Shown: positions 11,160 through 22,351, counted from the stretch's first letter. The stretch is DNA of 64,000 bases from Casuarina equisetifolia (GCA_028551475.1 CM052361.1:18913274-18977273); one strand, 5' to 3'. Translations and numbers: made by a program. The notes: generated by a model from the sequence alone, not told the origin.

Positions 11160-12280
11160 GAGCTAGGGGAGATATCTCTCCTTGCAAGTGGTGGCATAGT
11201 GGCCCTGCTGCTTACAGATTTGATAGTATGGTGGCCTACGCTTGCCACGGTTGCCAGTTGTCGGCAGTGGCAGAGCTGGGGAAAAAAATAGGGGTTTGGG
11301 AGTAAGGGTGGTGAGGAGCCAGATGGGGTGGCAAGTGCAGGCCACGGCGGCAAGGAAACCGACCGAAGAGAAGGGGCAGTGGGTGATCCAACGTGAGTAA
11401 TGAAGGCTGCCGGGGGGGTAGCGCCTCTGTGTTGCAAGCGAAAACATCAGCCATGGACTCGTGGGAGAGAAGGAGTCCGTGGAGATCTTTGTGCGACATA
11501 GGGGTGATGCGGGAGGTGACCGAGATAATGACGGTTAGGGATTTGAACTCTGGCCCTAACCCATAAAAAACGTGGGTGTGATAGTCACTATCGTGAAGAG
11601 GTTCACCGATTAGGGTGAGTTGATCGGCGATCTGCGTGGCCTGTTGAAGGAATTCGGGCACCGTGCGGTTGCTGCAATGCATGGACTAAAGTTCCATGCG
11701 AAGGGAAGTGGTGCATGCGGTCAACTAGGCAACAAAGGTGGTTGGAAGGTAGTGCCAAATCGCCGCAGAAGACCAGAAAGTGGTAAGTTGGGCTACCATG
11801 GGCGCCGTATGGAGGTGGTCAGAAGCCATCCCATGGCAATGCGATCCTGGACACGCCATTGCACGTGAGTTGGATTGGGGGTGCGGGTTAGGCTGAGAGA
11901 GCTTGAGGAGGAAGTGGTTAGGGCGGGTGTGGTTAGTGGGGTGAGGAGGTGGGTGGGGGGTTTGGGTTCAGAGTCGTCCACGACGGGCAGGAGTTGTGTC
12001 GCATCGAGGAAGGGCTCTATCATAGTCCTCTAGATGAGGTAGTTGCCGCTGTTAAGATGTTTCGACAGCGACGGGGAAGGGAGGATGGTGGGAGGAGCAC
12101 TGGTAGGGGGAGATAGGTCTGGTCTAGGGTTTGATGATGAAGACATCAGGCTGAAGAGAAGAGAGGGCTGGGCTACCAAGGAGGGGAAACAAAGGGGGCC
12201 CAAGGAAAGAACGGAAGGTCAGGGAGGGAAAAAAAAAGGACAAAGGCCAGGACAAGGGAGGATCAGTTAGCTTTCGCCAT
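11160..12280 (-). pseudogene. Copia gag with broken zinc knuckle
   Basis: Gag starts shortly after the primer site at about 12280 and is interrupted early. Recognisable pieces are WRVQDRIAMGWLLTTS near 11840, and TVPEFLQQATQIADQLTLIG with YHTHVFYGLGPEFKSLTV (11540-11660), which match the copia UBN2-type gag. The nucleocapsid knuckle near 11205 reads YYQICKQQGHYATTCKERY: the first Cys of CX2CX4HX4C is replaced by Tyr. Stops and frameshifts are frequent. Confidence 0.85.
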
Positions 12281-12285
12281 TGCTG

Positions 12286-12297
12286 GCTGTGATACCA
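12286..12297 (-). other. Primer-binding site, tRNA-iMet type
   Basis: The minus strand reads TGGTATCACAGC, three bases inside the right LTR. It differs at one position from the usual copia TGGTATCAGAGC. Confidence 0.88.
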
Positions 12298-12300
12298 AGT

Positions 12301-12505
12301 TGAAGATGGCCGGAAAACATTAGCTGTAACAGTGAAAACACAGTAAGAAGAAAAAGGTGTTGAAAAGTATTTTTTTATTATGTATTTTTGTGTAGGATCA
12401 GATACTATATATGTAAGTATATTTTGGTACAAAGTGTCGGTACTCCTATGTGTACATAGGGTACTCAAGTGGTTGATGTGACCACTATAAAGGCAGGTGT
12501 CAACA
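12301..12505 (-). repeat. 5' LTR of the copia element
   Basis: Same length and ends as the left repeat. Both contain a TATTATGTATTTTTGTGTAG block and the ...GGTACTCAAGTGGTTGATG... block that would include the promoter and R region. Confidence 0.92.
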
Positions 12506-14180
12506 GAGCAAACTTCAATTATGTTAACCGTTGGTTCTTCTCCTACATTACCAGGAGAAACAATCTTCAGAGAGTTGGAATTGGCGTCGTCGTGAGCATT
12601 TTGGCTCCAAAATATATGAAGTTCTCATTTAAAGCAAGCAAAAACTGAGTTGCTTTGTTTTTTTTCTTTGTTTTTTTCTCTCTCTCTTGATAACTTCATA
12701 CTGTCGAGGGGTTTTCTATCATCCAAGAAGCGTTTCTTCCGCCGTGTCTAGTTCATTGTGTAGGTTTGAAGGCGATTGAACAAGATCACCACCAGGAGAT
12801 TTCCTTGCTTTATTTCTCTAACGGCTTGTCACACAGAAAAAGTCCGAGCCAAATCCACCTTTCGTGCATCTTTTTTATGTTCTTCCACATCATAGGGAGG
12901 TCGGCTGTGGATTCCTTGGTTAGTGTATTGCCTATCCCGTGGAGGATAAGTTGATTGCGTTGGCACCAGTGCCGAATGAACTTTGTGGCATTTGTTCGCA
13001 ACCCGATGTTGTTGATAAATTAGTCGCTCTCCTAATTATTAAACAAGTCAGCCTTGACGGCCACGTGTGCACCATCTCAACCCTACGAACCCCCGCAAAG
13101 CCTTTGCTCGGGAATGCTCTTACTCTTGGGAAAAGTCAAAAATTAATTTTCAGTTTCCTTGAACCATTCTTTTCTTTTTATATAGTTAGTTATAATCAAG
13201 CCTATTTCCCTATAAATATGGTCCCTTTACATTGTTTTTCATCGAGAAAAGAACTCTCAACTTCATTAAGTGTTTTCTTTCATCTTTTTAGCCTTTTATC
13301 AGTTTGTACGAAAGCTTCCTCCAGCAAAAGCTTCAGACCCGCACCCATGGAGGAGCAAAATCTGAGTTTTTTCTTCAACCCACTCAAGCGTCACCACCAA
13401 CATAATGTGTTTTGCTGTTGCTGCCGCAGTTGGTTTCCAGATTTTTGTTTGCCACCCACCACATTAATGATAGCCAATCCACCTTGCTTTCCCTATACTG
13501 GGCCCCAACGCCCTAACAAGCTCTGGTTGGTGATGGTTTCGCTTATCCCATTACTCACCCAGATAACTATGTTTACTTTCTATTGCCTTTGAATTCTCTA
13601 TTGTCTTAATTGCCCTTTTAATTGCCAAAACTCTATTGCGTGTTTTGTAATTTACTCAGTGGTAATGATCGTGCGTTCTCAGGGCTGACTTGTCTAACAA
13701 TAACAAGGACCCTCTTGAAATCCTATGCCTATCGCAAGTCATTTTTCTGGATTCGAGAGTGAGTGTTTTACCACGACAAAGTCTAGGACCTCGAACAGCA
13801 GTTGCAGACAATGTGTCGATTAGTTCAGGGCTGCTAGGGGCATTGGGATTTTAAAGGACATAAACATTGGTAAGGAAACCGACAGGGATTTGATCCTTTA
13901 CTCGATTCATTTGCTTGACTAGAGTCACAACCCATGACCAAATTCGAACCAAAATGGGTATTTGTTAGGTTTGGACATGGCTTCAGATTTGAATCTGAAT
14001 ATGTAGCTTTCAGGTGTGGAATAGGACCCGATTTGGACGGATTTGGAATGTTTAACACATCTTTTTCTTATGACTTTGATGTTTGACAGTCCTTGACTTG
14101 GGCATAGTTGACAATTTGTAAGGATGAGTTTAAGGTGTTTCTTTATTGTCTGCTAACCATGTTTTTTACAGGTTCAAGAC
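12506..14180. other. Unassigned region with a promoter-like stretch and short open frame
   Basis: The complexity is higher than in the repeats. At 13210-13218 the plus strand has CTATAAATA. About 130 bases later, at 13347, an ATG in good context opens a frame to 13592 (start MEEQNLSFFFNPL, with a CCCC run). The longer frame from 12939 includes it but has no family signature. On the minus strand, 12510-12630 reads as a stop-free exon-like stretch (SNSLKIVSPGNVGEEPTV) ending at the copia LTR. Either could be a relic of a host gene; I do not recognise a protein. Nothing clear is seen in 13600-14180. Confidence 0.3.
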
Positions 14181-14770
14181 TTGCAACAATGACAGCATTG
14201 GGAGGACTTAGATTGAAAGGTTAGTGGAAGTTTAAAGAATGTGAAGGCTTTGATATGATGTTACAAGACTAGAAGCTAGGAGAGGACCAGTTAAGTAAAG
14301 AAAGAGAGCAAAATGGAAAATTTATTGCATCAGTTTGAATTAACAATGTATGTGTCCTCTTTGAATCGATGTAGAAGGGAACAATATAGTTTCACATTAT
14401 GTAACAATCTCTAGTTTTCTACATGAAATAATCTCCGTAAATGAGGACAACAATAATATTTGTAAGATAAATCTTCGTCACGAATCAAATCTTGAGAGAC
14501 GAAGCAGATTGTCTTCAGAAATGCTACCTTTTCCACTAAATTTGCATAAAAGTGCCAACAGACTGTATTGTTCACCAAAAGAGTAATATTTCAACTTATG
14601 GCACAACATAAGAAGTCTAAGATTTGGTCTAATCAGCGTACACCGCAACGGAACTCTATGCAAAATTCTTAGCAACCCGAGAGAAAAACATATGGAAAGA
14701 TCGTGCGAAGGAAAGCAGCCTTTTCAAAACAACTCTTAATTGTGAAGTATAAATATCACCCTACATTACA
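14180..14770. other. Unassigned region with direct and inverted repeats
   Basis: No recognised gene. The stretch 14671-14765 (AGCAACCCGAGAG, then AAAGCAGCC, AACAACTCTTAATTG) recurs in direct orientation at 14933-15030. The stretch 14565-14605 recurs inverted at 14893-14928 (arm contains AAGTTGAAATATTACTC). A 65-codon minus-strand frame at 14478-14675 overlaps one inverted arm and has no family signature. Confidence 0.5.
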
Positions 14771-15310
14771 TCTTTTTTTTATACTATTTGGAATGAAAGA
14801 AATAATAAAATTTTTAGAAACAATGTGTGTTTTGAGTGCATTTTTTTAAGCCACTAATGGTCTTATAAAATATAAATGTTCTTATATTAGCATAAGTTGA
14901 AATATTACTCTCTTGGTAAACAATACAATCCTAGCAACCCGAGAAAAAAAAAAGGAAATATTGTGCGAAAGGAAAGCAGCCTTTTCCAGCCCGTGCAAAA
15001 CAACTCTTAATTGTTAATTATAAATATCACCCTACAATACATCTTTTGTTTATACTATTGAAATGAAACAAATAATAAAATTTTAGAAACAATGTGAGTC
15101 TTGAGTGTATAATTTTTGAAGCCATTAAAGGGCTTATAAAATATAGATTTTGTTATATTAAAAAAATTTCCAAAATTATTAAAAACTTGTTATTCAACAT
15201 TATTGGAGAGTTGAGGAGGCCATATTTAATGTAATGTAATGTTGTGTATGGTTTCATTTAGATGAAATGCCCCTAACCATCTTATACTTATATAAAATTC
15301 TTTACTTAAC
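14770..15310 (+). pseudogene. LINE 3' end fragments, duplicated
   Basis: Two copies of a LINE ORF2 C-terminal piece lie in tandem, from about 14785 and 15050. The signature is LYTIW-ERNNKIF, typical of the end of the zf-RVT region of plant LINEs. They continue into a 3' tail (GGAGAGTTGAGGAGGCC, then GTAATGTTGTGTATGG) also found at 32310-32400. Frames are broken. Confidence 0.6.
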
Positions 15311-15433
15311 AAAAAGTTAAAAAAATGGTTTTATCCCTTGCATATGTGAATACATCCAAATGAAAATTTGACTACTTAAGTTTAGGTCTTCTTCGCAAAT
15401 AATATCTGAGTTCTTCTAAATATATATGAAAAA

Positions 15434-16033
15434 AAAAACTGTCCACTAATCTATAGTTCACATGGACAAGTGGAAAAAGAGAGTCCAATTATGAGAAAAA
15501 TAGCTCAAATAGGTCAGATTTCTTGTGAGCATTATTGAACGAGTGATGTCTTATATTAAGATAGAGAATTTTTCAATGAATATTAATGGCGAACTTGTTG
15601 ATTACTTCTTCATAGGTAGAAGGCTTAGATATGAGCACCCATTATCTCATATCTATTTGTGATACTATGGAGGCATTATCAATTTGCTTGGCAAACTCTA
15701 TAGAAAATCTAGTGAATTTTTCAATTATGATTAAGAAAAACTGTCCACTAATCTATAGTTCACATGGACAAGTAGAAGAAAAGAGATGCCAATTATGAAA
15801 AAAATAGGTCAAATAGGTCAGATTTCTTGTGAGCATTATTGAATGAGTGATGTCTTATATTAAGACAATGATTTTTTCAATGAATATTAATGGGAACTTG
15901 TTGATTACTTCTTCATAGGTAGAAGGCTTAGATAGGAGTTCCCATTATCCTATATCTATTTGTGATACTATGGAGGCATTATCAATTTGCTTGGCAAACT
16001 CTATAGAAAATCTAGTGTTTTAATACTATTGAC
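15434..16033 (+). repeat. Tandem duplication, about 300 bp, two units
   Basis: Units 15434-15733 and 15734-16033 both begin AAAAACTGTCCACTAATC and run through the same LINE RT fragment, differing at a few per cent of positions. The paralogous LINE stretch at 30560-30750 has only one unit, so the duplication happened in this copy. Confidence 0.88.
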
Positions 16034-16900
16034 AATGTTCTAAGAAAGACATAATGCATCTAAATTTTAATGATGACTTATTCCTTTTTAGAAGAAGAGA
16101 CAAAAATTCTATTTAGACCCTCATACTAGGTCTTTGATGATTCCAATTAACACTAAGAGATCAACCTAGTCTAAGAAAAAGTATTGATACATTAACCATA
16201 TCGGTCTAGAGGTGCAAGATTTCATCATAACATTGGGATATAGCATTGGAGAAGTTCTTTCAAAGTACTTATGGGTTCCTTATCATTAAAAAAAGCTGAA
16301 GAAATTAGGACTATAAATTTCTAGTGGAAAGGACCCCTACGGCAATGTAGTATTGGACTAGCAAGTTGTTGTCATATACAAGAAGAGTTAGTTGATTAAG
16401 TTGATCTTGTTTTCAGTGCAAACATATTGAGCTTCTCTATTCATCATTCCCACCAAAATATCAAAGCAAATGGGCCAAGTATTGTGAAGGTTTTTTCGGT
16501 CGGGCTTAGAATTGAAAATGTATGGTGCTAAAGCTGCTTTAAACCAGATATGTACAAGTAGATTTGAAAGTGGACTCTGTATATGGAAAGTTATAGATTG
16601 GAATAAAATTGTACAAATAAAGCATATATGGTATCCTTCCACTTCTAAGTCTTTTTGGTCTTTGTAGGCATCATTTGGGGTATACAATAGAGAAAATAGG
16701 TCTCGCATATGGAGGAAGATTCTAAACGTTAGGTCTTTGGTTGCAATGAAAAGGATGATTGGTAATAGGAAATTGGTCTTGCTAGGATGATTGTTGGCTG
16801 CTAGAAGGATCTATTGCCAGCAAGATCAAAGAGCAAGTCATCATTGCTTTTGGAGTTTTAAGAGATGGTAAGGTTTAAGTGATAGTAAGTAAATAAAAGT
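15480..16900 (+). pseudogene. LINE reverse transcriptase relic (copy A)
   Basis: The plus strand shows a decayed plant LINE ORF2. The FLVSIIERVMSYI and MNINGELVDYF pieces correspond to the VLINGxPxGFF block of LINE RT. The FNDDLFLF piece near 16070 corresponds to the catalytic FADD block, with N in place of A. The region to about 16900 matches 30560-31640 downstream at clear but reduced identity. No frame longer than about 100 codons survives. Confidence 0.78.
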
Positions 16901-16929
16901 GAAACTTTCCTACAAATAGGAGGTGCTCT

Positions 16930-17470
16930 ATGGTTATAGGTAATATCAAATCCATACCAAAGCCCAATCATATGAGAAAAGACAAGCTTATTTTGATTGT
17001 AGCTTTGGATGGAAAATGGGTCTCGGTTAAAACGGGGTTTTCCAGCGATTTAAAGGCGACTGAATATTGTCTTATGACCCATGGAGGCCGACCAGCCTTT
17101 TGGCGGAGTGTCTTAAGGCCTAAAACAGACGATTTCAAACCCATTTTTCGCCTACCCAAAACCCTCGCCGGCCGGACAGCAGTGTGAATCCTACTCCTAG
17201 TAGCTGCTTCTCTCTGTGGTTCTGTCCCTCGCTCTCGGTTCATCTCTTCTTACCTTTCTCTCTCTTCCTCTTTCCCCCCACCCCCCCCCCCCCTTATTCT
17301 TTCTTCCTCTCTTCTCTTTCTTTGTGAATTTCTAAGGTTGCCACTGTCTTTTAATTCGAAGAGTACCCTTTCATTATCTTTAATTGCCAATCGACTCACA
17401 AATAAAACATGGGCAAACCGCTTAGAGGTATTACAAAAACCTACTTTCCGGAGAAAAAAATATAATGGTA
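16930..17470 (+). other. Conserved leader and short frame, copy A (possible truncated gene start)
   Basis: A GC-richer island (17000-17190), a long pyrimidine-rich leader (17200-17330) and a poly(C) run (17274-17293) precede AAAACATGGGC at 17409. This opens a 19-codon frame (MGKPLRGITKTYFPEK, stop about 17463). The leader, start codon and frame are conserved at 36425-36582 (MGKSLRPITKTNFPEKDV). The layout resembles the 5' end of a gene whose remainder is missing. I do not recognise the peptide; the frames at 16930-17187 are likely incidental. Confidence 0.35.
17274..17293. repeat. Poly(C) tract
   Basis: Nineteen of twenty bases are C, within a longer pyrimidine-rich stretch. Confidence 0.95.
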
Positions 17471-17600
17471 TTTTTTTTTCTCCTTATGAAAATATAAGTT
17501 TATATTAATAAGAATTAATATACAAAAATATAAGAGTATACATCAACATTATAAGAGTTACAAAAATTATGAAAGGTGAAAGTTAAAAATCTCTAAATCT
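17470..17600 (-). repeat. Short LINE 3' fragment
   Basis: A T-rich run followed by TATGAAAATATAAG and TTATATTAATAAG is the reverse complement of a LINE tail; similar tails occur at 28690, 51781 and 57785. The paralogous site after 36582 lacks it. Confidence 0.6.
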
Positions 17601-18016
17601 CTCTAGGAAAAGAATTCATTGTAGATGGGGAGTAACAATTTTTTCAGTGAATACACAGTTAAAGGGTCACCTCTCTAACTCATTTTGGGGGCCAAAACTA
17701 ATCAGCTATAACGTTAGAGCTTTCCCTCTAGGCGTTGTATTGCAATACGAAGGACTTCTCCATGCTTATGGAACTTGCTGAGACAAAGGAACGTGAAAAG
17801 AAGCCGACTGGTTCAGATCATACAAGAATGTGACTAAACAACATTTAACACACACGAAACTCATATTATTTGTCATTATTTATATTACAGAGCAGCTATG
17901 CTTACCATGCAGGTTGATTTGTTACATAAAACGTCAGAAACCCATACCTCTAACATAACGTTACGACATCTGCAACATTGCTTTTGCTTAGTAAGTATCA
18001 GGCTGAGCTAAACATT

Positions 18017-18238
18017 CTACGGTTCTTTAGGACAGCCAGTAGCTTTGCCAACATAGTCACAGTACTTATCACTAGGAATACCGTGGTGTTCGATCGCATC
18101 GTTTTGCTTAACTTCAGCATTCTCGTCCATGGCTAGCTGCCGCTCCTGCTTATATGTTTCAACGACTAACGGTTTCCCAGTTCTTGCCACACAAGAGGCC
18201 ACCATCATGAATACTAAAGCAACCACTAGAAATCTCAT
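18017..18238 (-). CDS. Small secreted peptide SSP1 (73 aa)
   Basis: The predicted product is a secreted peptide precursor. Residues 1-18 (MRFLVVALVFMMVASCVA) form a signal peptide with a likely cut after VASCVA. Residues 19-50 are a polar middle with PLVVETYKQERQLAMDEN. Residues 51-73 are a conserved tail, HHGIPSDKYCDYVGKATGC then PKEP. Its two cysteines, at 60 and 69, are separated by eight residues and could pair. SSP2 and SSP3 share the start (MRFL), the YKxxRQLAxDEN block and the HHxIP tail. Upstream lie a candidate 83-nt 5'-UTR intron and a TATA box 263 bases from the ATG. Length and design fit a plant signalling or defence peptide. I do not recognise the family, so function is unknown. 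Confidence 0.82.
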   Translation of the reverse strand: MRFLVVALVFMMVASCVARTGKPLVVETYKQERQLAMDENAEVKQNDAIEHHGIPSDKYCDYVGKATGCPKEP

Positions 18239-18359
18239 TCTTCAGCTTTGTCTTTTTACTGTCAAGCAAAACCCAAAAAGTAACAAAATTAAAGAAAGCA
18301 ATTTTCTACTCTTACACAAGGAAGTAGAAAAATCATAAAAAGGAAAAAGAAAACAAGGC

Positions 18360-18442
18360 CTGTAAAAGAAAATCAAAGAAGAGGCTTGTTATGGCTATGA
18401 AGTACTTGTATATCATGAAAGCAATACAAAATCTTGTCTTAC
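18360..18442 (-). other. Candidate 5'-UTR intron of SSP1
   Basis: On the minus strand a donor (CGG/GTAAGAC) and an acceptor (TTTTACAG/GCC) are 83 nt apart, between the TATA box and the start codon. SSP2 has the same donor and an acceptor also giving 83 nt. The intron is predicted from sequence only. Confidence 0.55.
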
Positions 18443-18500
18443 CCGACCAGGGGGTCCAAATCTTGAGGCCTTATGGGGAGGAAGAGGATGTTTTAAGCAA

Positions 18501-18507
18501 TTTATAA
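18501..18507 (-). promoter_or_regulatory. TATA box of SSP1
   Basis: The minus strand reads CCTTATAAATTGC. The box is at the same relative place in copies B (38000), C (54410) and D (61963). Confidence 0.7.
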
Positions 18508-18724
18508 GGCAAGCTAGAGTTTATATCTTTGACGTCTTATCAATAAAACTTTAGTGATGGACATTCCACCAGAATAGGCAAGTCTAAGTGGGATGCCCTT
18601 TTAATTGATTAGGGTTGTATTCAAACAATTAAAATGATGAAGTTTAAAGAATTTTCGGCCCTTATTGCCACTATAAATCGGAAGATTCGACCTTAGCAGT
18701 GGAAATTTTGAGATAATGCAAGCT

Positions 18725-18748
18725 GTCAATCAGGCATGGTGAATTGAC
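18725..18748 (-). promoter_or_regulatory. Paired W-box-like motif upstream of SSP1
   Basis: GTCAA and TTGAC lie 14 bases apart in inverted orientation. The pair is conserved with 14- or 15-base spacing in all four units. TTGAC is the core recognised by WRKY factors. Binding is inferred. Confidence 0.55.
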
Positions 18749-19696
18749 TGTTGCGTTTGCCTTATGATGTAAAAACATAAGTACAAATTTTCCACTACTT
18801 ATTTGTTATTTATGATTCACATATGTATTAGAAGGCTTAAAAATTCAACTCAAAAGTTAACTTAAGAGTTGAAACTTTATCACAATGGATCATGCTTTTG
18901 GTATAGACTTTTATGTGTATGGGATAAAAGACTCACACCAAAAAGGTAATCCCTTGTGATGAAGTTTAAATAAACAAAATGCTCTTCTACCCTTTGAGTT
19001 AGCTTTTAGGTTAGACTTTTAGGCCTTTTAAAATAGTATTGAAATTTAGGTTGAATTTACTTCATCCTATAAGACCTTGAGCCTAATATCATTTGGTATA
19101 CAAGGGTGTATATAGAGCAAAAGTCTAATGTCAAAAACATGATTTGTTATAATAGAATTTAAATAAAGAAAATATTTTTCTTAACTCTCGAGTTAGCCTT
19201 TGAATTGGGCTTTTAGGACTTCTAGCGACATTGATTCTCCATTCTATCTTGTACCACAAAAACCCTAGTTTATTAGGGAGGCATTCTAAGTGTTTCTGGA
19301 TTCAGTAAACACGTTAGACGTTGTAGTGTGTTTTCTAGCACTTTATGACTTGGGGGTTAAATGGGGTGCAGGGCTTAAACTTCTCGTTTCCATTCTTGAG
19401 GATTCGTATGTAGTGCTAAGTCGAAAAAGGTAACAAATAACCTGTCATGTGCTTTATATATGCCACAAGCGTGAAACTAATGGTGAACGAAAATTGACAA
19501 TCACCTTTCATTAAAAACAGAAGTGATGTTGTTTTAATAATTTTTATCGAACCCATTCTCAAATTTCATGAAATATTTTGCAAGCAAAAACACCAAAAAA
19601 TCTTTTTTTGATATCTTTTCATGTTACTAGAATGAATTTTTTCATATTCGAAGGGAACCTCTTTTTATTCTTCGTTTGGAGACATTTATTTTTTAA

Positions 19697-19981
19697 TATT
19701 AAAGGTGAACTGCAAGCAATAAACTAACACGCGCCTCACCCAGTTCTCAACCTTCTTTTTCGGAATTTATTTTTTGAATTTTGTAAATCAAATTTTGAAT
19801 TTGGTTTTTGAATTTATTAACAAGTGTATATAAATAGGGAAGAAGTGTAAAGATTCATTCAATGAAGATATTTCATTCTAACAAAAGCCATATTTTTTAC
19901 TCACTATTCTCTTTCTCTTTTTTCTTATTTCATTGTTTTGGCAAGTTTTTCATATAGTTTTAGCCAGATCCTAAATTTTAA
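19697..19981 (+). repeat. 5' LTR of the split copia
   Basis: It begins TATTAAAGGTGAAC (TG decayed to TA) and includes TATAAATAGGGAAG, a probable LTR TATA box near 19830. The right border is placed just before the primer site. Confidence 0.75.
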
Positions 19982-20029
19982 TTTGGTATCAAAGAGCCTT
20001 AAGCAAAAGCCCACTCATTAGAACCCATA

Positions 20030-20388
20030 TGGCTACCTCCTCTTCCTTCAAGTCCTAAAAAATTCCATCAAATTCTACCCATTCATCTCTGGCCCCAACC
20101 ATTCCTCCTCTAGCTGTTCATGAATGTTTTGACGGTAGCAGTTTCCTACTTTGGAAAACTAGAATTCTTCCCTTCTTTCTTTCTTATAAACTTCTCTTCG
20201 TCATTGATTGCTTTAAGCCCATACCACCCACAACTATTTCTACTACTAACAACACATCTCAACCCAATTCGACATACATGGCTTGGTTGATTCGTGATTA
20301 AGTGGTTAGCTTGGATCTTGGCCACCTATACAAATCACAAAATTACTCAACTCACTAATACTAGATCATCCAAAGCAGCTTGGGATTT
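20030..20388 (+). pseudogene. Copia gag, 5' part
   Basis: Translation from the ATG at 20030 gives MATSSSFKS, a stop, then LAVHECFDGSSFLLWKTRIL, the N-terminal copia gag pattern (F-DGxNFLxWKxQ). TYMAWLIRD and further stops follow. The frame ends at the nested element. Confidence 0.8.
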
Positions 20389-21638
20389 TGTTCGATGAAT
20401 TTTAAATGCAAGTGAACATGTCGAACAAGTAATATAATGATAAGAAAAGTATCGTCCCACAGAGATTGGTGATTACTATGCCAACTAATTATTAACGGTG
20501 AACAACTCCTAGAATTTATCTAACAAATCCAAATTGATAGAGAATAAACTAATCAACTAAATTTAATAAAAATAAATACACAAAATATGTTAGAGTATCC
20601 GATTTCACCATAACTATGAGGTACTAATGTAGATTATGTATACTTGTAAAAGGGATAATATCTATGTGATGGCGGAACTTCCTAATTTATTTACTATCCT
20701 ATGTCTAGGTATAGCAAACCTACTTAGTTCATTAATTCATTATATTTCTATATGTGAATTGAAACAAACCAAATGCATTAGGATCTATGAACATTCCCAG
20801 TTTACAATAAATCTTTCGATTATCTTATCACCAAAAGCCACACAAATAACATGGTATATGTCTATCCACATTTAATTCATGGTTATATATTATAAGAAGC
20901 AATTGCATATTATTACCTCTCAGTCTCAAACATGTACATCAAATCATTCAAGTGGTGACCAATCACTTAAAAGCATTAAGTATAATAATATATAACTCAC
21001 ATAAATAAAATATCTTGCAAAACATAATAATCATAAGATTCATACCATCATAATTAGGTTACATCGCAGCTCTAACAAAAATAAACCAAAGCATAAAGAA
21101 ATAATGAGGAAGAATAATAATAGGGAATAAAGAAGGCATCTTGAATCCAAGAACAAGAAGTCTGTCACCCTTTTTGTCTTCTCTTCAAGAAAATCTTGAA
21201 TTCTTGGCCTCTTTCTTGAGTTGTGCTCAATTTCCTCCTCCTCCTTTCTTTTGCCTCTTCTCTTCTCTTAAATAGGGTTTAGGTTTAGACCTACTCTTAT
21301 CCTAGTAGAATTGGGTCTTAGAGATCTAAAACAATTGGGTTTTGAACTCCTAATATGATTAGGTTTTCTAATTATTTAGAAAACCCAATAACAATAAAAT
21401 CTAATAACAATCATTCAAAGCCTAAGCCCATCTTGACTCTCTTGATCCTAATATTATGATTTTGCCACACAATAAGCATTAGGCTCTCCATGTTCATCTC
21501 TTTTCTCCTTGCCTTCTTGTGCTACATAAATAAGATAAATTTAAGTAAATAAAGAGGAGTTCAAATGTTTTCTCACAATTAATAAAGTTATTTATTGCCT
21601 AAAATAGGTAAAATAACTCTATAAAAATAGAGTTATCA
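20389..21638 (-). repeat. 3' LTR of gag-only element 2
   Basis: The LTR is 1250 bp with TG...CA ends. It lacks a 24-bp unit (CTCCTAATTTAATTAGGC region) present in the other LTR. The terminal palindrome is at 21613-21636. Confidence 0.94.
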
Positions 21639-22351
21639 AAACCCCCAAACTTAACATTTTACTAGTCCTTTAGCAAAAGCAATAAACAATATATGTTTTA
21701 GACAAAATCCCTTCATGATATTCTCCCATAATTGCTCAACTTAATAATTCAAAGAAAAATATAGCTTTCATCCAAACACCACAATTATTTCATAAGATAA
21801 GATAGACTCTTAACTATGTTGACCACATGTGTGTGTGTGTGAGTCCTTATCTTTTCAACTATATGCACTCCAAATAGATTCACATTAATATGCAATCTCT
21901 CAAAATCTTTAACCAAACCTCATATGTTTACTTTTCATTCCTCTCTCTACTAATGTAAGCCAATCATCTAATCAAAAATCAATAGGACTTTTATAAGCTT
22001 GCAATGTAAGGCTGGGCTAGGGGTAAGATAAAAGTTATTTAGGCTTAATTCACCCATGAACACATTACTTTCTAAGATCTCATCGAAAACTCTTGTCACT
22101 TTCTACCATCACTTTTCTCATTCTTTTCCGTCTAAAAATGCTTGATTTCACTTGGATTCTAATACTCACAAAGCCACAATCATGCTTGCATCAATAAAAC
22201 AAGTAAAAGTACTAGACATGTAGTCACTATACTCTTATCTTGCCAATCATTTCAATTACTATGCTTAATGGCCTAATTCAAAACATTGAATGGCTTAAAT
22301 ATGATAAGGAATGATAAGAGAATTCCATTCTTGGGCAAATGTTGTACTTCC

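Larger units (their letters stand above)
7368..12505 (-). mobile_element. Full-length degenerate Ty1/copia element with 205-bp LTRs
   Basis: Two 205-bp direct repeats (7368-7572 and 12301-12505), both TG...CA, enclose gag, protease, integrase, reverse transcriptase and RNase H in copia order on the minus strand, with an iMet-tRNA primer site next to the right LTR. Short LTRs and the domain wording resemble the Ale/Retrofit group. Base composition is strikingly purine-rich on the plus strand and far more GC-rich than the flanks. All frames are broken. The flanks do not show a clean 5-bp target duplication: CAAGT is on the left and GAGCA on the right. Confidence 0.93.
17600..19696 (-). repeat. 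SSP duplication unit, copy A
   Basis: This block matches 37100-38790 (copy B), 53590-55010 (copy C) and, in the promoter part, 61912-62290 (copy D). It includes the peptide gene, its 3' flank, 5'-UTR intron, promoter and more than 1 kb of upstream DNA. The upstream end is cut by a copia insertion at 19697 and resumes at 28584-28685. Confidence 0.85.

Noticed and set aside
9026..12270. Numerous plus-strand frames rich in Gly, Arg and Glu
   Set aside because: Antisense of copia integrase, protease and gag. The composition follows the purine skew and no domain is visible.
12939..13592. 217-codon plus-strand frame as a host protein
   Set aside because: The sequence has no family pattern, low-complexity Phe/Ser/Leu stretches, and the likely TATA box lies inside it. 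Only a short downstream frame is mentioned.
20636..20875. Recurring 73-79 codon frame inside the LTRs (also 3443, 25371, 44148)
   Set aside because: It recurs only because the LTR recurs. No domain, no conserved start context, and stops differ among older copies.
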